The translations under genes and the position numbers were made by a program. Below the pieces are notes generated by a model that saw only the letters and a program-made list of their open reading frames with translations, had not been told where the DNA came from and did not search any database. A stretch of DNA of 64,000 nt from Roseobacter sp. HKCCD6576-2 (lineage in GTDB: Bacteria; Pseudomonadota; Alphaproteobacteria; Rhodobacterales; Rhodobacteraceae): contig NZ_WVNW01000001.1 in assembly GCF_013179285.1 (NCBI RefSeq), positions 1,178,001 through 1,242,000 of the forward strand, given 5' to 3'. This document shows positions 10,188 to 21,304 of the stretch, piece after piece (the first letter of the stretch is position 1; every line of letters starts with the position of its first letter).

Positions 10188-10221
10188 CTGCCTGAAACCC
10201 GTTTCAGAAATCTTTCGGCAG
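10188..10221 (+). promoter_or_regulatory. Palindrome upstream of the VOC gene
   Basis: CTGAAAC (10192-10198) and GTTTCAG (10201-10207) form a perfect 7-bp inverted repeat with a two-base centre, enclosed by CTGCC (10188-10192) and GGCAG (10217-10221). It ends just before the ribosome binding site GGGAGG of the VOC gene at 10232. The short centre suggests a protein operator rather than an RNA hairpin. Which regulator would bind is unknown. Confidence 0.4.
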
Positions 10222-10231
10222 GGAGGTCGAT

Positions 10232-10615
10232 ATGGCGGATGTGATCGGTGTGGGCGGCGTGTTTTTGCATTGCGCGGACCCGGATGCGACGAAATCTTGG
10301 TATGCGCGTGTCTTGGGGATGGTGCCGAACGATTATGGCGGGTTCGATTTCGGGCATCGCGAGAGCGCAAAGCAGTTTCCCGAAGGGGCGCGGACGATTT
10401 TTGCGCCATTTGCGGCGGATAGCGACTATTTCAAACCGTCGACACTGCCGTTCATGCTGAACTTGATGGTTGATGATCTCGACGGAATGCTGGCCCGCGC
10501 GAAAGCCGAGGGTGTGGAAGAGTTGCAGCCGCGCGAAAATCTCGAATACGGGCAATTCGGCTGGATTCTAGACCCTGATGGTCGCAAGATTGAGCTCTGG
10601 CAACCGCCAAGCTGA
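10232..10615 (+). CDS. VOC (glyoxalase/bleomycin-resistance fold) family protein
   Basis: A 127-residue single-module vicinal-oxygen-chelate protein. It starts with the typical VGGVFLHCADPDATKSWYARVLGM pattern (split here as the first beta strand and the D-x-x-x-x-W/F-Y helix) and ends with ILDPDGRKIELWQPP, where the second-strand glutamate is a usual metal ligand; the first His lies in VFLHCADP. Function within the VOC superfamily (lyase, dioxygenase, resistance) cannot be told. It has its own GGGAGG ribosome binding site and a palindromic candidate operator, and it interrupts the dcw cluster between murD and ftsW. Confidence 0.85.
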   Translation: MADVIGVGGVFLHCADPDATKSWYARVLGMVPNDYGGFDFGHRESAKQFPEGARTIFAPFAADSDYFKPSTLPFMLNLMVDDLDGMLARAKAEGVEELQPRENLEYGQFGWILDPDGRKIELWQPPS

Positions 10616-10732
10616 GATCGGCCACTCCCCGCCCATGGCTGTTGTTTTGCTGGCCCCGGGCACGATTTCGCGCTAAGCTGCCGCGCAGACCCGGAAAACC
10701 GGGCACAATGAGGCAGTATCGGGCGGTATCCC

Positions 10733-11899
10733 ATGACGGAAATGGCGCATGGCACGGTGATCGTGCAATCGGGCGAGGCGATTCTGCCGCGCTGGTGGCG
10801 GACAGTGGACCGGGTCACCATTGGGTGCATTTTGGCCCTTTTCGCCATTGGTCTGCTCTTGGGCTTGGCGGCGTCGCCACCTTTGGCAGAGAGAAATGGC
10901 CATGATCCGTTTCACTATGTTTTGCGGCAAGCGGCCTTTGGCGGCTTGGCTCTGACGGTGATGGTGATGGTGTCCATGCTGACGCCGATCCAAATCCGCC
11001 GCCTCGCAGTTCTTGGGTTTTTCGCGGCGTTTGGGGCCTTGGCGCTCTTGCCGGCCTTTGGCACGGATTACGGGCAAGGCGCGGTGCGCTGGTATTCGCT
11101 TGGTTTCGCCAGCGTGCAGCCGTCTGAATTCCTCAAACCCGTCTATGTGATTTTCGTCGCCTGGATGGTGGCGGCCAGCCAAGAGGTCGGCGGCCCGCCG
11201 GGCAAGCTGGTCTCGCTGGTTGTGACGCTGACAATTGTTGGCTTCTTGGCGATGCAGCCCGATTTCGGGCAAGCGGCGCTGGTGCTGTTTGCCTGGTGTG
11301 TGATCTATTTTGTGGCCGGTGCGCCGATGCTGCTTTTGGGTTTGGTGGGGGCTGCGGTGGCCGTGGCCGGAACGGTGGCCTACTCCAACTCGGAACATTT
11401 CGCGCGTCGGATCGATGGGTTCCTTTCGGCAGAGCTCGACCCCAACACGCAGCTTGCCTATGCTACGAACGCAATCCGAGAAGGCGGCTTTTTCGGCGCG
11501 GGGCTGGGCGAGGGGGCCGTGAAATGGACCCTGCCGGATGCGCATACGGATTTCATCATCGCCGTGGCGGCGGAGGAATATGGGCTGGTTCTGGTTCTGG
11601 TGATCATCGCCCTCTTTGGAGCCATCGCGCTGCGTGGGTTCTTCCGGTTGATGAAGGAGCGGGATCCGTTCATCCGTCTCGCCGGTGCCGGGCTGGTGAG
11701 CCTTCTGGCCCTGCAAGCGATCATCAATATGGGGGTCGCGGTACGGCTTCTGCCGGCCAAAGGCATGACCTTGCCCTTTGTGAGCTATGGTGGATCCAGC
11801 CTGATCGCCACGGGTATTGCCATCGGTATGCTTCTAGCCCTGACCCGAACCCGTCCTCAAGGCGAAATCGGCGATATTCTTCTGTCGCGGCATCGGTAG
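10733..11899 (+). CDS. ftsW: Peptidoglycan glycosyltransferase FtsW
   Basis: SEDS-family polytopic membrane protein (388 residues, about ten hydrophobic segments) that polymerises lipid II at the septum with FtsI. Recognisable family blocks are [21 protein letters not shown] (given as the QPSE motif), [26 protein letters not shown] and SYGGSSLI near the C-terminus. The preceding 117-base gap has a small CCCGG-AAAA-CCGGG hairpin at about 10691-10704. It is followed after four bases by murG. Confidence 0.96.
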   Translation: MTEMAHGTVIVQSGEAILPRWWRTVDRVTIGCILALFAIGLLLGLAASPPLAERNGHDPFHYVLRQAAFGGLALTVMVMVSMLTPIQIRRLAVLGFFAAFGALALLPAFGTDYGQGAVRWYSLGFASVQPSEFLKPVYVIFVAWMVAASQEVGGPPGKLVSLVVTLTIVGFLAMQPDFGQAALVLFAWCVIYFVAGAPMLLLGLVGAAVAVAGTVAYSNSEHFARRIDGFLSAELDPNTQLAYATNAIREGGFFGAGLGEGAVKWTLPDAHTDFIIAVAAEEYGLVLVLVIIALFGAIALRGFFRLMKERDPFIRLAGAGLVSLLALQAIINMGVAVRLLPAKGMTLPFVSYGGSSLIATGIAIGMLLALTRTRPQGEIGDILLSRHR

Positions 11900-11903
11900 G
11901 CCT

Positions 11904-13007
11904 ATGACTGCAACCGCTCCACATCTGATCATCGCGGCTGGCGGCACCGGCGGTCACATGTTCCCGGCGCAAGCTCTAGCCGAGGCGATGCTACGCCGAG
12001 GGTGGAAAGTGACGTTGTCGACCGATGCGCGCGGTGCGCGCTATACCGGTGGGTTCCCACATGTGGTGGAGGTGCGACAGGTCTCGTCGGCGACATTCGC
12101 AAGGGGCGGGCTTTTGGCGAAGCTGGTGACTCCGTTTCGGATTTTGGGGGGCATTCTCTCGGCGACCGCGCGAATGGCGCGGGAGAAGCCCGCGGTCGTG
12201 GTCGGGTTCGGTGGGTATCCGTCGATCCCGGCGATGGGGGCGGCTTTGCTCACTGGGCGGCCGCGCATGTTGCACGAACAAAATGGCGTTTTGGGCCGGG
12301 TCAATCAGGTCTTCGCCAAACGCGTGGATGTTGTGGCTTGCGGGACTTGGCCAACCGAATTGCCCGACGGCACCAACGCGGTTCACACCGGCAATCCGGT
12401 GCGCGCAGCGGTGTTGGAACGCGCCGGGGCTGCCTATATCGCGCCGGGCGACTATCCAATGTCGGTTGTCGTGATTGGTGGAAGCCAGGGCGCGCGCATT
12501 CTCTCCGATGTGGTGCCGGAAGCGATTGCCGCTCTGCCTGAGCCGTTTCGCGCCAATATCCGTGTGGCGCAACAGGCGCGCCCGGAGGATCAGGTGCGTG
12601 TGGCCCAGGCCTATGCCGAGATGGGGGTCGATGCCGAGGTCGAGCCATTTTTCCGCGATATCCCACGTCGGCTTTCCGAAGCGCAACTGGTCATCAGCCG
12701 CTCGGGCGCGTCCTCGGTGGCCGATATTTCGATCATCGGACGCCCGTCTATTCTGGTGCCCTTCGCCGCGGCCGCCGCGGATCATCAGACGGCCAATGCT
12801 CGAGCTTTGGTTGAGGCCAATGCCGCGATTTTGATGCCCGAGAGTCAGTTTACACCGGAGAGCCTGGCCCAGCACATCACCGCCATTCTGAACCAGCCAA
12901 ATGCCGCCTTGCAGATGTCGCTTGCCGCGCTTAGCACCGGGCTTCCCGACGCCACCGAGAGGCTGGCGGTTCTGGTCGAAGAATTGGCAAAGAAAGGTCA
13001 GTCATGA
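11904..13007 (+). CDS. murG: Lipid II synthase MurG
   Basis: Peripheral membrane GT28 glycosyltransferase that adds GlcNAc to lipid I. The N-terminal [15 protein letters not shown] loop, [12 protein letters not shown], and the donor-binding [10 protein letters not shown] and [10 protein letters not shown] blocks are present in 367 residues, normal for the family. It starts four bases after the ftsW stop and overlaps murC by four bases (ATGA), so the three genes are translated as a unit. Confidence 0.97.
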   Translation: MTATAPHLIIAAGGTGGHMFPAQALAEAMLRRGWKVTLSTDARGARYTGGFPHVVEVRQVSSATFARGGLLAKLVTPFRILGGILSATARMAREKPAVVVGFGGYPSIPAMGAALLTGRPRMLHEQNGVLGRVNQVFAKRVDVVACGTWPTELPDGTNAVHTGNPVRAAVLERAGAAYIAPGDYPMSVVVIGGSQGARILSDVVPEAIAALPEPFRANIRVAQQARPEDQVRVAQAYAEMGVDAEVEPFFRDIPRRLSEAQLVISRSGASSVADISIIGRPSILVPFAAAAADHQTANARALVEANAAILMPESQFTPESLAQHITAILNQPNAALQMSLAALSTGLPDATERLAVLVEELAKKGQS

Positions 13008-14404
13008 ACGCCGCCACCAAACTTCCCACCCAATTGGGACCGATCCATTTCGTGGGCATCGGCGGGATCGGGATGTCGGGTATTGCAGAGGTTCTGCTGA
13101 ACCACGGGTATGAGGTCCAGGGCTCGGATCTGAAAGCCTCGAAGATCACGGAGCGTTTGGGCGGGTTGGGCGCGAAAATCTTCATCGGCCAGAAGGCGGA
13201 GAACTTGGAAGAGGCCGAGGTCGTGGTGATCTCCAGCGCGATCAAGCCGGGCAATGCCGAACTCGACGCGGCCCGCGCGATGGGCCTGCCGGTTGTCCGC
13301 CGGGCGGAGATGCTGGCCGAGCTGATGCGGATCAAATCCAACATCGCCGTCGCGGGCACACATGGAAAGACCACAACCACAACCATGGTTGCGACACTTC
13401 TTGACGCTGGTGGTGTCGATCCGACGGTGATCAATGGCGGGATCATCCACGCCTATGGGTCCAACGCGCGGATGGGGCAGGGCGAATGGATGGTGGTCGA
13501 GGCCGATGAGAGCGACGGCACCTTCAACCGGCTGCCCGCGACCATCGCGATTGTCACCAATATCGACCCCGAACATATGGAGCATTGGGGCACCGAAGAG
13601 GCCTTGCATCAGGGCTTTCTCGATTTCGTCTCCAACATTCCGTTTTATGGCTTGGCGGTCTGCTGCACCGATGATCCGGATGTGCAAACGCTTGTTGGAA
13701 AGATCACCGATCGCCGGGTCCTGACCTTTGGGTTCAATGCGCAGGCCGACGTGCGGGCGGTCAATCTGACCTATGCCAAAGGCGCAGCGCAGTTCGACAT
13801 CGCGCTCCAGGCCGAAGGGCATGTGATCGAGGGGTGTACCCTGCCGATGCCGGGTGATCACAACGTCTCAAATGCCCTGGCCGCGGTGGCCGTCGCGCGG
13901 CATCTGGGTATGAAACAAAGCGAAATCCGCGATGCCCTGGCCGCGTTCAAAGGTGTCAACCGCCGCTTCACCAAAGTTGGCGAGGTGGATGGGGTGACCA
14001 TCATTGACGACTATGGCCATCACCCGGTGGAGATTGCCGCCGTGTTGAAAGCGGCGCGCCAAGCCTGCGAGGGGCGGGTGATCGCGGTGCATCAACCGCA
14101 CCGCTACAGCCGCCTTTCGTCGCTTTTCGAAGAGTTCTGCGCCTGTTTCAACGAGGCGGATGTGGTGGCAATTGCCGAGGTATTTGCGGCAGGCGAAGAG
14201 CCGATCGAGGGCGCGAGCCGGGATGATTTGGTGGCCGGATTAATCCGCCATGGCCACCGCCATGCGCGCGCGTTACATCATGAGGATGACCTTGAGCGCC
14301 TTGTGCGCGAGCAAGCCCGCGCTGGCGATATGGTGGTCTGCCTCGGCGCGGGCACGATTTCCGCTTGGGCCCATGGTTTGCCCGACCGGTTATCGAAGCG
14401 TTAA
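13004..14404 (+). CDS. murC: UDP-MurNAc:L-alanine ligase MurC
   Basis: First amino-acid ligase of the stem peptide. The 466-residue protein shows the nucleotide-like N-terminal block [12 protein letters not shown], the P-loop [10 protein letters not shown] at about 118-127, [20 protein letters not shown] and the C-terminal [10 protein letters not shown] and HQPHRYSR blocks. It starts inside the murG stop codon. A 109-base gap follows before the DUF2484 pair. Confidence 0.97.
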   Translation: MNAATKLPTQLGPIHFVGIGGIGMSGIAEVLLNHGYEVQGSDLKASKITERLGGLGAKIFIGQKAENLEEAEVVVISSAIKPGNAELDAARAMGLPVVRRAEMLAELMRIKSNIAVAGTHGKTTTTTMVATLLDAGGVDPTVINGGIIHAYGSNARMGQGEWMVVEADESDGTFNRLPATIAIVTNIDPEHMEHWGTEEALHQGFLDFVSNIPFYGLAVCCTDDPDVQTLVGKITDRRVLTFGFNAQADVRAVNLTYAKGAAQFDIALQAEGHVIEGCTLPMPGDHNVSNALAAVAVARHLGMKQSEIRDALAAFKGVNRRFTKVGEVDGVTIIDDYGHHPVEIAAVLKAARQACEGRVIAVHQPHRYSRLSSLFEEFCACFNEADVVAIAEVFAAGEEPIEGASRDDLVAGLIRHGHRHARALHHEDDLERLVREQARAGDMVVCLGAGTISAWAHGLPDRLSKR

Positions 14405-14513
14405 CCGTTATGATCGGGCCGGGCTTCCATTCCGTTGATCTGCTCAGAGCTATGGTGCGGGTCTTGGCGTGTGGCGAAGTGGTCCTGCCCAGCCAGAGAT
14501 CGGGAGCGGCCAT

Positions 14514-14765
14514 ATGAGCGTATCCTTGACCTTGGCCTGTTTGTGGGTGCTGGCCGCCGCCATCGTGGCGATGTTGCCGATGCGGCATCAGTATCTTCCG
14601 GGCATTACGCTACTGATCCTGTCCGTTCCGCTGGCCGTTTATGTGGCTTTGCAACATGGCCCGCTTTTGGTTCTGCTGGTGGTGTTCGCCGTACTGTCGA
14701 TGTTCCGCCGCCCCCTAATCTATTTCGCCCGCCGCGCATTGGATCGCTTGAAAGGGGAAACTTGA
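14514..14765 (+). CDS. DUF2484 family small membrane protein (copy 1)
   Basis: An 83-residue hydrophobic protein with about three predicted membrane segments and a basic C-terminus (RRALDRLKGET). It begins MSVSLTLACLWVLAAA and contains FRRPLIYFARR, and the following gene has the same pattern, so the two are tandem paralogues. DUF2484 proteins are known between murC and murB in Rhodobacterales; their function is not known to me. ATG at 14514 is preceded by GGGAGCGG. Its stop overlaps the ATG of copy 2 (TGATG). Confidence 0.8.
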   Translation: MSVSLTLACLWVLAAAIVAMLPMRHQYLPGITLLILSVPLAVYVALQHGPLLVLLVVFAVLSMFRRPLIYFARRALDRLKGET

Positions 14766-15013
14766 TGCCTTTGTCGCTGACATTGGCATGCCTTTGGGCG
14801 CTGATCGCCTGTCTGATCGGGCTTGGGCCGCAGCGGTATCATTGGCCGGCGGCTTGGATACTGATCGCGACCGGTATCCCCCTTCTGGGCTATGTGACCT
14901 GGCAACTTGGGCCGTGGTGGGGCTTGGGGCTGTTGTTGGCGGGGGCGTCGATCTTGCGTTGGCCGCTGATCTATTTGGGTCGCTGGTTGCGCCGGGTTAG
15001 CGGCAGCCAATAG
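14765..15013 (+). CDS. DUF2484 family small membrane protein (copy 2)
   Basis: An 82-residue membrane protein that shares its start (MPLSLTLACLWALIA), the central hydrophobic segments and the WPLIYLGRWLRR C-terminal pattern with the preceding protein; clear tandem duplication followed by divergence. It starts on the last base of the copy 1 stop codon, so translation is coupled. By position between murC and murB it may serve envelope assembly, but nothing in the sequence shows a reaction. Confidence 0.8.
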   Translation: MPLSLTLACLWALIACLIGLGPQRYHWPAAWILIATGIPLLGYVTWQLGPWWGLGLLLAGASILRWPLIYLGRWLRRVSGSQ

Positions 15014-15184
15014 GTACGCCCTTTCGCTGTCGAACCGCCTGACAAGACAATGAAGTCACCTTTAGGATGCTTTGGCAGCAGCGTATCGAGTTCATAGCGC
15101 CTTGCTCGTCACTGTTGGCGCGTTTATCGATGGCCGCATCGGTTCGCCTGTCGCAGGGCGGCGTTTGGAACAGGATGCGCCCGA

Positions 15185-16123
15185 TTGACAAAACTTCCCC
15201 AAACTCGTGGCCATTTGACCCTGGCGCGCCCTCTTGCCGATCTCACATGGCTTCGTGTGGGTGGCCCGGCAGATGTGTTCTTCCAACCTGCCGATGAAGA
15301 CGATCTTGCGACTTTTCTAAGGGCGCTCGATCCGGCGCTTCCGGTTTTTCCGATGGGCGTGGGGTCCAACCTGATCGTCCGCGACGGGGGCCTTCGCGCT
15401 GTGGTGATCCGGCTTGGGCGCGGCTTCAACGGGATTGAGACGGGAGAGACCAGCGTTACGGCGGGGGCCGCTGCGCTCGACGCTCATGTGGCGCGGAAGG
15501 CGGCGAAGGCTGGGCTGGATCTGACCTTCTTGCGCACCATTCCGGGCTCGATTGGGGGTGCGCTGAAGATGAATGCAGGTTGTTATGGCTCCTATGTCGC
15601 GGATCATTTTGTCGAGGCGACAGCCATCCTCAGAGATGGCAGCCGGGTGACACTTGGACCCGATGATATCCATTTCGCCTACCGTCAGACCGACATTCCC
15701 GAGGGCGCGGTGATCACCTCCGTTACGTTCCGTGCCGAACCGGGTGATCCCGCCTCGCTAGAAGCCCGCATGGAGGATCAACTCGCCAAACGCGACGCGA
15801 CCCAGCCCACGAAAGACCGCAGCGCCGGGTCGACCTTCCGTAATCCCGCGGGGTTCAGCTCCACTGGGCGCGCCGACGACATCCATGATCTCAAGGCCTG
15901 GAAGGTGATTGACCAGGCGGGCATGCGCGGGGCGACCCGGGGTGGGGCGCAGATGAGCCCGAAACACTCCAATTTCATGATCAACACCGGTACCGCCACC
16001 GCAGCCGATCTGGAAGGATTGGGCGAGGAGGTCCGAAAAAAGGTTTTCCAACACAGTGGAATAGAGCTAGAGTGGGAAATTATGCGCGTGGGGGAACCTG
16101 CGGGCGACAAACCGTCGGACTAA
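15185..16123 (+). CDS. murB: UDP-N-acetylenolpyruvoylglucosamine reductase MurB
   Basis: FAD- and NADPH-dependent reductase that makes UDP-MurNAc. Visible are the FAD-binding LRVGGPAD and [13 protein letters not shown] blocks, [15 protein letters not shown], the active-site serine region AGSTFRNP, and KHSNFMIN near the C-terminus. No ATG fits; the only usable start is TTG at 15185, with AGGATG about ten bases upstream, and the N-terminus then matches the family well. The 171-base gap before it shows no gene. TTG may lower its translation relative to its neighbours. Confidence 0.94.
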   Translation: MTKLPQTRGHLTLARPLADLTWLRVGGPADVFFQPADEDDLATFLRALDPALPVFPMGVGSNLIVRDGGLRAVVIRLGRGFNGIETGETSVTAGAAALDAHVARKAAKAGLDLTFLRTIPGSIGGALKMNAGCYGSYVADHFVEATAILRDGSRVTLGPDDIHFAYRQTDIPEGAVITSVTFRAEPGDPASLEARMEDQLAKRDATQPTKDRSAGSTFRNPAGFSSTGRADDIHDLKAWKVIDQAGMRGATRGGAQMSPKHSNFMINTGTATAADLEGLGEEVRKKVFQHSGIELEWEIMRVGEPAGDKPSD

Positions 16124-16170
16124 CCGGCGGAAAACAACACCAAACGGGCGTCAAATAAGCCCGGCGGTAT

Positions 16171-17106
16171 ATGAGGCAGATCGTGGCGGTGCGTTCGAGC
16201 AGAGCACGCCCCACAGTTGCGGTTTTGATGGGTGGCCCCTCGGCGGAACGCGAGGTGTCTCTGTCCACTGGGCGTGAATGCGCCGACGCGCTGCGGGGTG
16301 AGGGATATCAGGTGACGGAGCTCGATGCGGGCACCGATCTGCCTGCGCGCTTGGGCGATCTCAAACCCGATGTTGTCTTTAATGCCCTTCATGGCCGGTG
16401 GGGTGAGGATGGCTGCGTCCAAGGCCTTCTCGAGTGGCTGCGCATTCCCTACACCCATTCCGGCGTGCTGGCCTCGGCGCTTGCGATGGATAAACAGCGC
16501 AGCAAGACCGTGTTTCGGACCCATGGTTTGCCCGTGGTTGAAAGCCTCTTGGCCCCCAAAGCCGACGTCATGGCCGACCATGTGATGACCCCGCCTTACG
16601 TGGTGAAGCCGAACAACGAAGGCTCCTCGGTCGGCGTCTATATTGTGCAAGAGGCCGCCAACGGCCCGCCGCAGCTTGAAGACATCATGCCGCCAGAGGT
16701 GATGGTGGAAACCTATGCGCCGGGTCGCGAACTCACCACGACCGTGATGGGCGACAAGGCGCTGACCGTCACTGATATTATCACCGATGGCTGGTATGAC
16801 TATCACGCCAAATACGCACCTGGTGGGTCGCGCCATGAGGTGCCCGCCAATATCCCGAGTCAGATCTTTGATGCATGCATGGACATGGCAGTGACGGCGC
16901 ATGATGCCTTGGGATGCCGTGGTGTGTCGCGGACTGATTTCCGGTGGGATGAGGCGCGCGGTCTGGATGGGTTGATCATCTTGGAGACCAATACGCAGCC
17001 GGGCATGACCCCGACCTCGCTCAGCCCCGAGCAGGCGCAGGTCTGCGGCATGAGTTTCGGGCAGTTTTGTGCCTGGATCGTGGAGGATGCATCATGCGAC
17101 CGCTGA
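16171..17106 (+). CDS. ddl: D-alanine:D-alanine ligase
   Basis: ATP-grasp ligase making the D-Ala-D-Ala used by MurF. Family blocks: VLMGGPSAEREVSLSTG, ALHGRWGEDGCVQG, YTHSGVLASALAMDK, KPNNEGSSVGV and the C-terminal LEVNTQPGMTPTS-type metal site (here LETNTQPGMTPTS). ATG at 16171 gives 311 residues; an in-frame GTG at 16183, six bases after GAGG, is a possible alternative start that would remove four residues. The 3' end overlaps ftsQ by 13 bases. Confidence 0.95.
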   Translation: MRQIVAVRSSRARPTVAVLMGGPSAEREVSLSTGRECADALRGEGYQVTELDAGTDLPARLGDLKPDVVFNALHGRWGEDGCVQGLLEWLRIPYTHSGVLASALAMDKQRSKTVFRTHGLPVVESLLAPKADVMADHVMTPPYVVKPNNEGSSVGVYIVQEAANGPPQLEDIMPPEVMVETYAPGRELTTTVMGDKALTVTDIITDGWYDYHAKYAPGGSRHEVPANIPSQIFDACMDMAVTAHDALGCRGVSRTDFRWDEARGLDGLIILETNTQPGMTPTSLSPEQAQVCGMSFGQFCAWIVEDASCDR

Positions 17107-17990
17107 TCGCCCGCCGTGGCCCGGTTCTACCGCCGCGCGATCCCGCGCCGTCGATCTGGTCTTATCGGTTCCAGCGGCTCTGGCTGACGCCGATTTTCCG
17201 CTCTTTTCTCCGGGTCGGTCTGCCTGCGTTTGCGGTGATTATGGCCGTGGGATGGTATATGTCAGAACCGGCCAATTGGCGTGCGGTGACGGATCAAGTG
17301 TCGGAGGTGCGGCGCGAGATCGAGAACCGGCCCGAGTTTCGCGTGAACCTGATGAATATCGACGGGGCCAGCCCGCAATTGGCCGAAGAGCTCAGGGGGG
17401 TCTTGGCGCTGGATTTGCCAGTCTCGTCTTTCGATCTGGACTTGGATGCGATGCGCACCACGCTCGAAGAGGTGCCCGCCGTAGACCGCGCCGAATTGCG
17501 CATCCAATCCGGCGGATACTTGGCGGTAACCATCGAAGAGCGTCAGCCGGTTATAATCTGGCAAACCCGCGTTGAGCCTGTCCTGCTTGATGCCGAGGGC
17601 AATTATGTGGCCAGCGTTGCCGAACGGGAATTGATCGCACCGCTCCCAATGATTGCGGGGGAGGGCGCCGATTTGGCGGTTGAAGAGGCGCTGGCGCTGA
17701 TCGAGGCCGCCGCGCCCTTGGGTGAGCGGCTGCATGGGCTGGTGCGGATGGGAGAGCGCCGCTGGGACGTGGTGTTGAGAGACGGGCGGCGCATTTTGCT
17801 ACCCGCGGAAGACGCCCAGACCGCGCTCGATCGCGTGCTGGCGCTCGATGATGCCCAAGATGTGCTTGGCCGCGATGTGGTCAGGATCGATATGCGCAAC
17901 CCTGCGCGCCCCAGTTTACAACTGAGCCCCCATGCGCTGACGGAATTGCGCCGGATGCGGGGCATTGAGATCGGAGATGGGAACGGATGA
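17094..17990 (+). CDS. ftsQ: Cell division protein FtsQ
   Basis: Bitopic divisome protein that forms the FtsQLB complex. It has a basic, Pro-rich cytoplasmic N-terminus, one membrane segment (about 41-58), then a POTRA domain with FDLDLDAMRTTLEEVPAV and a C-terminal beta domain. The frame is open upstream, but ATG at 17094 lies seven bases after GGAGG and gives 298 residues. It overlaps ddl by 13 bases and ftsA by four. Sequence identity in FtsQ is low in general; the assignment rests on architecture and position. Confidence 0.93.
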   Translation: MRPLIARRGPVLPPRDPAPSIWSYRFQRLWLTPIFRSFLRVGLPAFAVIMAVGWYMSEPANWRAVTDQVSEVRREIENRPEFRVNLMNIDGASPQLAEELRGVLALDLPVSSFDLDLDAMRTTLEEVPAVDRAELRIQSGGYLAVTIEERQPVIIWQTRVEPVLLDAEGNYVASVAERELIAPLPMIAGEGADLAVEEALALIEAAAPLGERLHGLVRMGERRWDVVLRDGRRILLPAEDAQTALDRVLALDDAQDVLGRDVVRIDMRNPARPSLQLSPHALTELRRMRGIEIGDGNG

Positions 17991-19321
17991 GTATGCTGTA
18001 CCAGTCACAGCGGGCCATGCGCGCCAAACGCCAGGAAGCGATGCGCCGAGGCGTGATGGCCATTTTGGATATCGGCAGCCACAAGATCGCCTGTCTGGTG
18101 CTGCGCTTTGACAGTTCCGATGAGTTTCGGCCCGCTGATGGCGTGGGCGCGATGGCGGGGCAGAGTTCCTTCCGAGTGATTGGGGCCGCGACGACGCGGT
18201 CTCGCGGCGTGAAATTCGGCGAAATCGACACGATGCAGGAAACTGAGCGTGCGATCCGGACCGCCGTGCAGGGCGCGCAGAAGATGGCCGCCACCCGGGT
18301 GGATCATGTGATCGTCAGCTTTGCAGGCGCGCGACCACGGTCCTACGGATTGACTGGTGAGGTCAGCTTGCAGACCGGCACCGTGACCGAATGTGACGTG
18401 GCAAGGGTCTTGGCCGCCTGCGATGTGCCAGACTTTGGCGAAGGCCGCGAGGTTCTGCACGCGCAGCCGGTGAATTTCGCGCTCGACCATCGCACGGGCT
18501 TGAGTGACCCGCGTGGCCATGTCGGCAACCGGCTTTCGACGGATATGCATCTGCTGACCATCGATGCGCATGCGATCGAACATATGCTCTATTGCGTCAA
18601 ACGCTGTGACTTGGAACTGGCTGGTGTGGCGTCGTCGCCTTACGTGGCGGGCATTTCGAGCTTGGTTGAGGATGAACAGGAGCTCGGCGCAGCCTGTGTC
18701 GATATGGGTGGCGGATCGACGAGTATTTCGATCTTCATCAAGAAACACATGATTTTTGCGGATACCGTGCGAATGGGCGGCGATCATGTCAGTTCGGACA
18801 TCTCGCAAGCGCTGCAGATCCCGATCAACGATGCCGAACGTCTGAAAACCCGCTTCGGTGGCGTGGTGGCGACCGGCATGGACGATCGCGAGATGATCGA
18901 GTTGGAGGCCGATACCGGCGATTGGCACCATGACCGCCGCGCAATAAGCCGGGCCGAGCTGATCGGGGTGATGCGGCCACGGGTCGAGGAAATTCTGGAA
19001 GAGGCGCGGGCGCGGCTCGATGCGGCGGGCTTCGACCATTTGCCGAGTCAGCGGATCGTGCTGACCGGTGGGGCGAGCCAAGTGCCGGGGCTGGATGCGT
19101 TGGCGTCGAAGATCTTGGGCAACCAAGTGCGGCTTGGGCGGCCTCTCCGGGTGCAGGGCCTGCCGCAGTCGGCATGTGGTCCGGCATTCTCTGCTTGTGT
19201 CGGGCTGTCGCTCTTTGCGGCCTATCCGCAAGACGAGTGGTGGGACTTCGAAGTGCCGGCTGATCGGTACCCGGCGCGGTCGCTGAAACGGGCGGTAAAA
19301 TGGTTCCGAGACAACTGGTGA
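17987..19321 (+). CDS. ftsA: Cell division protein FtsA
   Basis: Actin-like ATPase that tethers FtsZ to the membrane. The phosphate-1 segment MAILDIGSHKIACLVL is at about 20-35, the ATPase block AACVDMGGGSTSISIF is in the middle, and VLTGGASQVPG near the C-terminus. The last residues (SLKRAVKWFRDNW) form the amphipathic membrane-targeting helix expected in FtsA. The first ~18 residues (with many Arg) are an N-terminal extension relative to the core. It starts in the ftsQ stop codon. Confidence 0.96.
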   Translation: MSMLYQSQRAMRAKRQEAMRRGVMAILDIGSHKIACLVLRFDSSDEFRPADGVGAMAGQSSFRVIGAATTRSRGVKFGEIDTMQETERAIRTAVQGAQKMAATRVDHVIVSFAGARPRSYGLTGEVSLQTGTVTECDVARVLAACDVPDFGEGREVLHAQPVNFALDHRTGLSDPRGHVGNRLSTDMHLLTIDAHAIEHMLYCVKRCDLELAGVASSPYVAGISSLVEDEQELGAACVDMGGGSTSISIFIKKHMIFADTVRMGGDHVSSDISQALQIPINDAERLKTRFGGVVATGMDDREMIELEADTGDWHHDRRAISRAELIGVMRPRVEEILEEARARLDAAGFDHLPSQRIVLTGGASQVPGLDALASKILGNQVRLGRPLRVQGLPQSACGPAFSACVGLSLFAAYPQDEWWDFEVPADRYPARSLKRAVKWFRDNW

Positions 19322-19511
19322 CCGCAAGATACAGCGGATCGGGCGAAATACCGCCGATCTCTGCCACATTTCCACCATATTTCGTGGTTTTTTGCCAGTT
19401 TTCACGTGACGGAGGTCAACGAAACAGGTAATCTCGCATGAAAATGAGGCAGCACATGGCCGAACGGCACAAGACCGGGGCCCTTATCCATGAAACAGGC
19501 GGACAGAGCTT
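19322..19511 (+). promoter_or_regulatory. ftsA-ftsZ intergenic region
   Basis: A 190-base gap, long for this cluster, which is the usual place for an extra ftsZ promoter in Alphaproteobacteria. It contains AT-rich segments (CCACCATATTTCGTGG, TTTTTTGCC) but no complete CtrA site of the TTAA-N7-TTAA type and no sigma-70 promoter I could assign with confidence. The promoter role is an inference from spacing. CCAC-CATATTTC-GTGG at about 19372-19387 is a short inverted repeat. Confidence 0.3.
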
Positions 19512-21059
<1,548 letters not shown>

Positions 21060-21080
21060 GTCATCACAACAGACAAGAAG

Positions 21081-21112
21081 AGGCCAGCATCGCGCTGGCC
21101 TTTTTTATTTTT
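21081..21112 (+). terminator. Intrinsic terminator after ftsZ
   Basis: AGGCCAGC (21081-21088) and GCTGGCCT (21094-21101) form a perfect 8-bp stem with loop ATCGC, directly followed by TTTTTTATTTTT. This is a textbook rho-independent terminator on the + strand and marks the end of the ftsQAZ transcription unit; lpxC then needs its own promoter in 21113-21304. Confidence 0.92.
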
Positions 21113-21304
21113 AAAACAACTCTTTACCCTATGTTCCCTGCCTAGGTGGCAGAATCTCGCCGAGCCTCACGGGCATTGTTGCAAGCCGACATAAAGGTTG
21201 AATTGTCTCTATCTGGCCGGACCGATAGGGAGCAGATTGAACCGATCTACTGTGGATCGAGACCTATGAGCAGATCGTAACTCAAACGCGCAAACGGTGA
21301 CTTC

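Noticed and set aside
15014-15184. Small gene or RNA in the gap before murB
   Set aside because: No frame with start context and no hairpin with tail; only the TTG-started murB is supported.
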